Below the pieces are notes generated by a model. It saw only the letters and a program-made list of their open reading frames with translations, was not told the DNA's origin and did not search any database. Shown here in pieces: positions 58,230 through 64,000 of a DNA stretch of 64,000 nucleotides. Where the stretch lies: assembly GCA_012963885.1 (NCBI GenBank), contig DTUY01000189.1, forward strand, positions 1 through 64,000. The letters are read 5' to 3'. Made by a program: the position numbers and the translations under genes. The stretch comes from Candidatus Poribacteria bacterium. GTDB taxonomy: Bacteria > Poribacteria > WGA-4E > UBA9662. How positions within the stretch are numbered: position 1 is the first letter of the stretch; every line of letters begins with the position of its first letter.

Positions 58230-59697
58230 TCCATTACTGGAAATGAAATCCATTACCAAAGAATTTCCGGGTGTCCGTGCCCTAGATCAAGTGTCATTCG
58301 CTGTTGAACACGGTGAAATCCATGCGCTCTGAGGCGAAAATGGGGCGGGAAAATCAACACTCATCAAAATCCTTGGTGGCGTTCATCCGTACGGTACTTA
58401 TCAAGGAACATTACGAATCGAAAAAAGGGATCAACAGTTCCATTCTGTCCGTGATGCAAAAAAATCGGGCGTAGCAATCATTCATCAGGAATTGACTCTG
58501 ATTCCCAAGTTGACTGTTGCGGAGAATATCTTCCTCGACAGAGAACAAACCAAACTTGGAATAATTGATCATCATCAACTATATAGCGATACAAACCGAC
58601 TTCCCAAAGATTTTGCTCTTGGCATACCTATTCAAACTCCCATTGAGCATCTTGGGATTGACCAATAGCAGATGGTTGAGATCATCAAAGTCCTGTCGCA
58701 GGATGCACGAGTTTTGGTTCTTGACGAACCGACTGCCGCTTTGACGGAGGCTGAAATCAAAGCCTTACTCCAAATCCTGAATCAACTTCGAGATAAAGGA
58801 ATTACCTGTATCTATAATCACCCATAAACTGAAAGAAGTATTTGCTATTGCTCTGATAGGGTAACAGTCCTACGTGATGGACAAACTATCAGAACCCTAT
58901 CAACTGGCAAAGCTAATGAAAGTCAAATTATTCAAATGATGATTGGTCGTAAGCTGGATTACCAAAGGCAGTCGGATGATGAATTGAAAAAAGGACAGAC
59001 TGACAACACCGCAGACTTGGCCTTACAGGTGAATAACCTGAATGCCTACTACGTTGGTCGTCCCCACCAAACTTATTGTTGAAAAATATTGATTTTAGCC
59101 TTCGATACGGTGAAATCCTCGGCATTGCAGGATTGATGGGGGCAGGCAGAACAGAATTAGTCTTATCGATCTGGGGTGCGTACGATGGAAAAGTTAAAGG
59201 TCAAATTTTGATCGATGGTATACCAGTTCGGATTAATTCACCACAAGATGCAATATCACGTGGAATAGGATTCGTCAGTGAGGATCGGAAACGATTCGGC
59301 CTGATTCTTGACGCTAATCTCGAAACTAATATGACGCTGGCAAGCCTCGATCAGATGACGCAAATGGGTATCATTGATCGTAATCAGGCATTTCATCAAA
59401 CCAGCCATTATGTCGAATCCATGCAAATTAAGTCCCCTTCGCTTGAAACTGCCGTCAAAAAATTAAGCGGTGGAAATCAACAAAAAATGGTACGGGGAAA
59501 ATGGCTGATGACACAACCGAAAATTTTATTTCTTGATGAGCCTGTGGCGATTATTATAACCTCATCAGATGTTACCTGAGATTCTGGGAGTAAGTAGCAG
59601 GATTATCGTCCTTCATGAAGGCGAAATTACTGGCCAATTTACAAACCAGGAAGTGATACAGGAAGATATTCTCCAATGTGCTTCCGGAAGACATTGA
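58222..59697 (+). pseudogene. Broken sugar ABC transporter ATP-binding protein (MglA/RbsA/XylG type)
   Basis: Two fused ABC modules are recognisable. The first begins [20 protein letters not shown] and has a TGA in the P-loop approach (HAL-stop-GENGAGKSTLIKILGG), a TAG in LGIDQ-stop-QMVEIIKVLS, and a frameshift after LRDKGIT. The second module has GEILGIAGLMGAGRTELVLS and VKKLSGGNQQKMVRGKWLM. After LFLDEP about 25 residues of the D-loop and switch region are deleted, and the end (SRIIVLHEGEITGQF to CASGRH) is in another frame. Such proteins power ribose, galactose or xylose uptake. No permease or binding protein is adjacent. Confidence 0.88.
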
Positions 59698-59758
59698 CAA
59701 AAGCGTATACTCTCGTTATTATAACTCAATAAAGACAAGCTATTCCTAAGGAAGTTTA

Positions 59759-60967
59759 ATGCCTCTAATTGAACCTGACGGTGGGGAATTGATTAATCTC
59801 ATCGTTCCAGAAAATCAAAGATCCGAAAAAAAATCGGAAGCTGAGTCATTGCCAAAAATGGTCATCAACGAATATCATTTGCAATGGATCCACATATTAA
59901 GTGAAGGGTGGGCAAATCCACTTACCGGATTTATGCGTGAGAATCAGTTTTTACAAACAATCCATTTTAATACCATACGGCAACCAGATGGCACGCTCGT
60001 TAATCAATCCGTTCCGATTACGCTCGATATCTCAGATCAGGATTGCGATCGTCTGCAAAACGCCGACGCAATTACACTGGCAAAATCAAATGATGAGCCT
60101 GTGGCGATTTTACGAGATCCGGAGTTTTATACCAACCCGAAAGAAGAATACGCTGCCCGAACGATTGGATTTACGCATGTCGGCCACCCAACGGTCGAAC
60201 GAATTATGAAAATGAGTACGCAGTTGGTTGGTGGGGATCTCGAGGTCCTCAGACCAATCGTCTATAACGATGGGCTTGATCACTATCGTCTGTCACCCGC
60301 TGAATTACGTGCAGAATTCGAAAAGCGTGGTGCAGACGCGGTTTATGCTTTTCAACTCCGAAATCCGGTTCATAATGGCCATGCTTTACTAATGAACGAA
60401 ACAAAAGAGCAACTAAAAACACAAGGATACAAAAACCCTGTGCTTCTGTTGCATCCGCTTGGAGGATGGACGAAAGAAGACGATGTTCCTCTAGATGTCA
60501 GGATGCGTCAACATGGTGCAGTACTTGAAGATGGGATATTGGATCCGATCTCAACAGTTGTTTCCATTTTTCCCAGCCCCATGCTTTACGGTGGGCCGAC
60601 AGAAGTTCAGTGGCACGCCAAAGCCCGAATCAATGCCGGGGTGAGTCACTACATCGTTGGGCGTGATCCCGCGGGGATAACGCATCCGGAGACGGGTGAA
60701 CCTGTCTACGACCCGTTTCACGGCATGAAAGTCCTGCAGATGGCTATCGGTCTGGAAAAACTGGAAATCATCGAGTTCAAATTTGCCGCTTATGACAAGG
60801 TTTCCGGCAAGATGGGATTCTTTGACCCTAGCCGAGCTGACGATTTTCTGATGATTTCTGGTTCACAAATGCGGGAATACGCACGAAACAAAGAGACACC
60901 TCCAGATGGATTCATGGGTAAAAAGGCTTGGCAGGTTATTGCAGAATACTATGCCTCAATCAATTAG
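59759..60967 (+). CDS. sat: Sulfate adenylyltransferase (ATP sulfurylase)
   Basis: A 402-residue homodimer-type ATP sulfurylase. AFQLRNPVHNGHALLM carries the QxRNP-x-HxxH ATP site, YIVGRDPAGITHPETG the GRDPAG motif, and MLYGGPTEVQWHAKARINAG follows. AAGGAAG lies 7 nt before the ATG. It activates sulfate to APS, or runs in reverse in dissimilatory sulfur oxidation. No APS kinase domain and no APS reductase gene is nearby. A weak hairpin follows at 60977-61010. Confidence 0.93.
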   Translation: MPLIEPDGGELINLIVPENQRSEKKSEAESLPKMVINEYHLQWIHILSEGWANPLTGFMRENQFLQTIHFNTIRQPDGTLVNQSVPITLDISDQDCDRLQNADAITLAKSNDEPVAILRDPEFYTNPKEEYAARTIGFTHVGHPTVERIMKMSTQLVGGDLEVLRPIVYNDGLDHYRLSPAELRAEFEKRGADAVYAFQLRNPVHNGHALLMNETKEQLKTQGYKNPVLLLHPLGGWTKEDDVPLDVRMRQHGAVLEDGILDPISTVVSIFPSPMLYGGPTEVQWHAKARINAGVSHYIVGRDPAGITHPETGEPVYDPFHGMKVLQMAIGLEKLEIIEFKFAAYDKVSGKMGFFDPSRADDFLMISGSQMREYARNKETPPDGFMGKKAWQVIAEYYASIN

Positions 60968-60976
60968 TATTCCAGC

Positions 60977-61010
60977 TACCAAACCCTTAAATGCAATTAT
61001 TAGGTTGGTA
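60977..61010 (+). terminator. Weak hairpin after sat
   Basis: TACCAAACC (60977-60985) can pair with GGTTGGTA (61003-61010) with one bulged A. A short TTT follows. It may be a weak terminator for sat. Confidence 0.3.
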
Positions 61011-61052
61011 TTTCGACCACCTGTACTATCTCAGAAATAAGGGGAAGATTAG

Positions 61053-61943
61053 ATGTCAATCAAGCTGAAAAGCAGTTATACTAACATTAAAAACTGGTTT
61101 CGCGGAAATTTGCACACACACACTACAGAAAGTGACGGTTCACGTCCTCCAGAGATAGTCATCGCCGATTACGAATCTCGAGGCTATGATTTCCTTTGCA
61201 TCTCCGATCACGATATTCTGGTAGATCCAAGTCAATATCAGCAAGATACCTCCATGACACTAATCCCCGCAGTAGAGGTGTCAGCACATGGACCGCACAT
61301 TCAGCAAGTCAATGCCAATAATCGTGTTGCTCCTGATTCAGATCGGCAAGTTGTGGTGAGAGAGATCATTGCAGACCAGTCAATCTGCATTTTGAATCAT
61401 CCTAATTGGGGAAGACAATACAACCATTTCCCACATGATTTAATGGAATCATTAGATGGATATCACGGTATCGAAATCTATAATGGTGTCATCCAACGAT
61501 TGCACGGGTCAGCGCTAGCCACGGATCGATGGGATCGTCTACTTTCTGATGGACATCGGCTTTGGGGGTATGGCAATGATGACTCCCACCAACCGGGAGA
61601 TGTCGAAATCGCATGGAACATTGTACAAGCTAAAGATTGTACAGTTGACCAAATTGATGCTGGGTTGCGTAACGGCAGTTTTTACGCTTCAACTGGTGTT
61701 ACTATCAGTTCAATAGAAACTAGTGGTACAACGATCCATGTCAAAACCAAAGACGCTCAGAGAGTTTGCTTCGTCAGTAAACTAGGAGTAATTCAGTCAA
61801 TCGTTGATGAGGCTGAAGTCAGCTACACTTTGCCAGAAGACCCAAACCAAGCACTTAGCTTGAGCTATATCCGTGCGGAATGCTATGGATCAGGAGGAAG
61901 TGTGGCTTGGACCCAACCAATCTTCATCGAGGAAAATGCATAA
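61053..61943 (+). CDS. PHP-domain phosphoesterase
   Basis: A 296-residue protein with the PHP metal sites: FRGNLHTHTTESDGSRPPE (HxH and Glu), FLCISDHDILVD, IPAVEVSAHG, CILNHPNWGRQYN and GNDDSHQPGDVEIAW. PHP proteins hydrolyse phosphoesters in nucleotides or sugars. It stands 85 bp after sat with its own AGGGGA before the ATG; no clear operon partner. Confidence 0.88.
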   Translation: MSIKLKSSYTNIKNWFRGNLHTHTTESDGSRPPEIVIADYESRGYDFLCISDHDILVDPSQYQQDTSMTLIPAVEVSAHGPHIQQVNANNRVAPDSDRQVVVREIIADQSICILNHPNWGRQYNHFPHDLMESLDGYHGIEIYNGVIQRLHGSALATDRWDRLLSDGHRLWGYGNDDSHQPGDVEIAWNIVQAKDCTVDQIDAGLRNGSFYASTGVTISSIETSGTTIHVKTKDAQRVCFVSKLGVIQSIVDEAEVSYTLPEDPNQALSLSYIRAECYGSGGSVAWTQPIFIEENA

Positions 61944-62005
61944 ATCTATACAACGCATCGCGGATTGTTGTATTGGACGATTTGACACTGTAGTATTAAA
62001 ATGAC

Positions 62006-62029
62006 ATAATACTAAAGTTTTAGTATTAT
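62006..62029. repeat. Perfect 11-bp inverted repeat, possible operator
   Basis: ATAATACTAAA (62006-62016), GT, TTTAGTATTAT (62019-62029) is a palindrome with 2-nt centre. A third half-site TAGTATT lies at 61991-61997. The spacing looks like a repressor site more than a terminator, since a 2-nt loop is too tight and no T-run follows. It is 170 bp upstream of the next gene. Confidence 0.4.
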
Positions 62030-62198
62030 AATCTTAGTTCAGATTTCCAAGTTTAATTCTGTAAAGATTAATTGACTTGCTATCGATAGAGAACAGCCCT
62101 CAATCTTCACATTTTGAGCACATACAATTTCCCTGATTCATAACCGAGGAATCCGATAAAAGAAACCTCGTCTTTACCAATCTAAGGAAACTGGAGAA

Positions 62199-63386
62199 AT
62201 GACAGGAAGATCTCGATTTAGGTTTGCCATCCTATTTTTTATTTCTATTGTTCTAACTTCGTATTATGATGCTGAGGCCTTTATCCAGAAGGAATATTCA
62301 CTTCAGGAGGTATTGAGCGAATGTTCCAATGTCCTTTTTGGCACAGTCACTGAAGTCGACCAAAAGCGGATGATGGCAAAGGTGAAACCGGAGGAAAACT
62401 TAAAGGGAGAAACCAAGTTTAGCCAGATTAAAATTAACATCGGTGTTGGACAAGGGAACTTCCCTCAACAACTAATTCGGAAGTTTAAGGTTGGAGAACC
62501 GATTATCATCTTTTATAAAGACGAAGGTGGCCGGATCGCAAGTGTTGGTCATATTGGTGGAATTTGGTTTCAGATCTTTGCGCCTAAGCGTTCTGACAGA
62601 AATAAGATCTGGTGGAATTTTACGCACATTGAAATTTATATGCACCGTACTTACAAAGGTTCAACAGTTGATTTCCAAAGTCATCTGCGCCAAGTTTTTG
62701 CCGGGAAAATTAAACCCAAAGGGAAAAAAGGATCTCAATCTTATAATCTAGCGGACGCTCCAACAGGAGCCATACGTGTTATGGTACTCAATGGTGCTCG
62801 TTACGATGTTGAGTTCTCAACCTTAACTGATTTTGATCAAGCCAACAATCACAAAGTTGTTTACCAGCAGACGGAAGACCGTGATCTACCCGGTATCGAA
62901 AAAGCAGACATCTTGTGGATTGGTCAAGGAGTGATTAGTAACGACAAGTACTTTTTAACCTCCAAGCAAGAGAAGAAGATTAAAGCTTTTGTCAAAAGTG
63001 GCGGTGTGGCAATCGTGTCTAGCCAAGACAGCGATGATGAACGTCCATGCGAGGTTGGTTGGATATCTGAGCCAATAAAAGGAATTGAAAGTATGGGGCG
63101 AAGTGACTTCAAAGCGACCGAACACGCTGGATCTCTTTTCGATACTCCTAACCGGATAAGATCAGGGGAGGTTTTTTTGGACGATACTTGGTCAGACTGG
63201 AGCAGTAAATATATCATGTTGGCAACGACAAATTCAGGCAAAAATGTTGCTGTGGCTATGCTCAAACATGGACGTGGAATATATCTATTAACTGGTTTTC
63301 AAAATGAAACAACTGCAAATGTATTTGTTAATCGATTAATGATTGAGAATCTTATACACTTTGCCGCTAATTGGCTTAAGGGATGA
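62199..63386 (+). CDS. Exported protein with ThuA-like C-terminal segment, unknown function
   Basis: A 395-residue protein with a signal peptide (FAILFFISIVLTSYYDAEA). Residues 35-150 form a strand-rich domain (LSECSNVLFGTVTEVDQKRM; PIIIFYKDEGGRIASVGHIG). Residues 190-390 resemble the ThuA/amidotransferase fold of the gene at 384-1202 (IRVMVLNGARYDVEFST, ADILWIGQGVISNDKYF, KAFVKSGGVAIVSSQ, HGRGIYLLTGFQNETTANVF). It is co-translated with the propeller gene downstream (ATGA overlap). No catalytic triad is visible. Confidence 0.58.
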   Translation: MTGRSRFRFAILFFISIVLTSYYDAEAFIQKEYSLQEVLSECSNVLFGTVTEVDQKRMMAKVKPEENLKGETKFSQIKINIGVGQGNFPQQLIRKFKVGEPIIIFYKDEGGRIASVGHIGGIWFQIFAPKRSDRNKIWWNFTHIEIYMHRTYKGSTVDFQSHLRQVFAGKIKPKGKKGSQSYNLADAPTGAIRVMVLNGARYDVEFSTLTDFDQANNHKVVYQQTEDRDLPGIEKADILWIGQGVISNDKYFLTSKQEKKIKAFVKSGGVAIVSSQDSDDERPCEVGWISEPIKGIESMGRSDFKATEHAGSLFDTPNRIRSGEVFLDDTWSDWSSKYIMLATTNSGKNVAVAMLKHGRGIYLLTGFQNETTANVFVNRLMIENLIHFAANWLKG

Positions 63387-64000
63387 ACCTAACGGGAAAA
63401 ACTCTGATGAAAAAGGTTTTGATGTTTACAGCGCTTAGTATTATGCTTGTCAGCCTAGCGGTACCTGCACAGGCAGTTATTCCCGCATTGGTCGGCCCGT
63501 TAGCAGCACTAATTAGTGTCTTGCCACAGATCCTTGCTTTTGTCGGCATAGGCATGCTAGCGATATTAAAACCCGGAACCTACCGCGCATTACTCACTAT
63601 TGCTTGGCAGCATAAAATCATCACAACAATTATACTCTTAAGTGTCACAATCAGTAGTGGATTCTTTATTTATCAGGCTGTATCGCCAAATGTAAATATA
63701 ATAGCAACTACATCGAAAGATCTACAATTGAGTAGTATCAGCCAATCATGGGCAACCTTCCGTGGTGGAATCCACCGCACGGGGCACCAGGCTAATCATC
63801 TCGGTCCGACTGACGCAAATTTACTATGGGCATTTATAGATCGCGAAGCGGCGGTAATGGATTTTTCATCCTCTCCAGCGGTCGTTGGTAACCGCTTATA
63901 TATTGGTGCTGGCCGTGGTTCGCTCTTTCGCACAGATGGGTTGGTCTATTGCCTTGATGTGAAGACGGGTAATGTGATTTGGAAATCGAAGTCCCCCCAA
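63383..64000 (+). CDS. PQQ-like beta-propeller membrane protein (partial, 3' end missing)
   Basis: The frame is open from ATG 63383 to the window end. An in-frame ATG at 63407 (MKKVLMFTALSIMLVSLAVP) gives a typical signal peptide and may be the true start. A second hydrophobic hairpin follows (LPQILAFVGIGMLAILKPG, then TTIILLSVTISSGFFIY). From residue 130 the sequence ATFRGGIHRTGHQA and LVYCLDVKTGNVIWKSK is that of PQQ-binding-like propeller repeats. The ATG overlaps the TGA of the previous gene. Confidence 0.7.
   Translation, partial: MNLTGKTLMKKVLMFTALSIMLVSLAVPAQAVIPALVGPLAALISVLPQILAFVGIGMLAILKPGTYRALLTIAWQHKIITTIILLSVTISSGFFIYQAVSPNVNIIATTSKDLQLSSISQSWATFRGGIHRTGHQANHLGPTDANLLWAFIDREAAVMDFSSSPAVVGNRLYIGAGRGSLFRTDGLVYCLDVKTGNVIWKSKSPQ

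Noticed and set aside
58330-58333. In-frame TGA before GENGAGKST in the sugar ABC ATPase, where homologs can have Cys (HALCGENG)
   Set aside because: The same gene has a TAG, frameshifts and an internal deletion, and Cys there is not catalytic. It is decay, not selenocysteine.

Overview
The window looks like a chromosomal segment of an AT-leaning, Gram-negative, uncultivated bacterium. Lipoproteins with lipoboxes, predicted outer-membrane barrels and a secretin-like domain argue for a double membrane. The gene repertoire is a phytanoyl-CoA dioxygenase-type oxygenase, sulfatase-like hydrolase, FG-GAP, NHL and PQQ propellers, Gfo/Idh/MocA and SDR enzymes, a CBM9/discoidin giant protein, CotH and Opp transporters. 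It resembles what I know of Poribacteria and related sponge-associated or marine lineages; that placement is inference. Many non-essential genes are broken by stops, frameshifts or deletions (type I restriction genes, two IS5-like transposases, a CDP-alcohol phosphatidyltransferase, a Nudix hydrolase, a thioredoxin-NHL protein, a sugar ABC ATPase). Housekeeping genes (nusB, rsmB, rlmD, rpsU, dnaJ, sat, pyrK) are intact, which suggests ongoing gene loss.

Layout. 0-3.6 kb: a tandem pair of ThuA-like secreted proteins and a 12-TPR glycosyltransferase-like protein. 3.7-6.3 kb: a decayed type I restriction locus and an IS5-like remnant. 6.4-10.4 kb: a 2-oxoglutarate oxygenase, then a coupled run of a GcvT/YgfZ-like protein, a 79-aa protein, a class V aminotransferase and a Fur-family regulator. 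10.5-19.4 kb: sulfatase-like hydrolase, FG-GAP propeller, TolB-like lipoprotein with pyrK, di-heme cytochrome c and two pseudogenes. 19.5-39.4 kb: a 20-kb minus-strand run. It holds an AAA ATPase carrying inserted Ig-like repeats, a 1925-residue adhesin-like protein, OppD/OppF, a DUF4956-CotH-VTC trio, an Opp binding protein with two permeases, and a MalK/PotA-type ATPase. 39.8-40.7 kb: a decayed IS5-family element. 41.5-48.9 kb: dnaJ, nusB, NHL proteins and an SDR/SIS/MetE-like operon. 49.0-52.0 kb: an extracytoplasmic redox operon. 52.0-64 kb: metabolic and RNA-modification genes, rpsU, a broken sugar ABC ATPase, sat, a PHP phosphoesterase and a PQQ-propeller gene running off the end.

The strongest unusual signal is at 49034-50122. 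A peroxiredoxin-like lipoprotein has a single in-frame TGA exactly at the expected catalytic cysteine of the CxxC motif. It is followed at the right distance by a perfect hairpin with G as first loop base, as expected of a bacterial SECIS element, so this is a probable selenoprotein. It heads an operon with a TlpA-like lipoprotein (apparent CTG start), a tiny lipoprotein ending in a Cys pair, and a predicted outer-membrane barrel.

Other notable objects are an in-frame HsdR-HsdS chimera with a mutated nuclease motif, the AAA ATPase interrupted by Ig-like repeats, NusB with a ~100-residue insertion, and bS21 with a long Arg/Asn/Gly/Ser tail.
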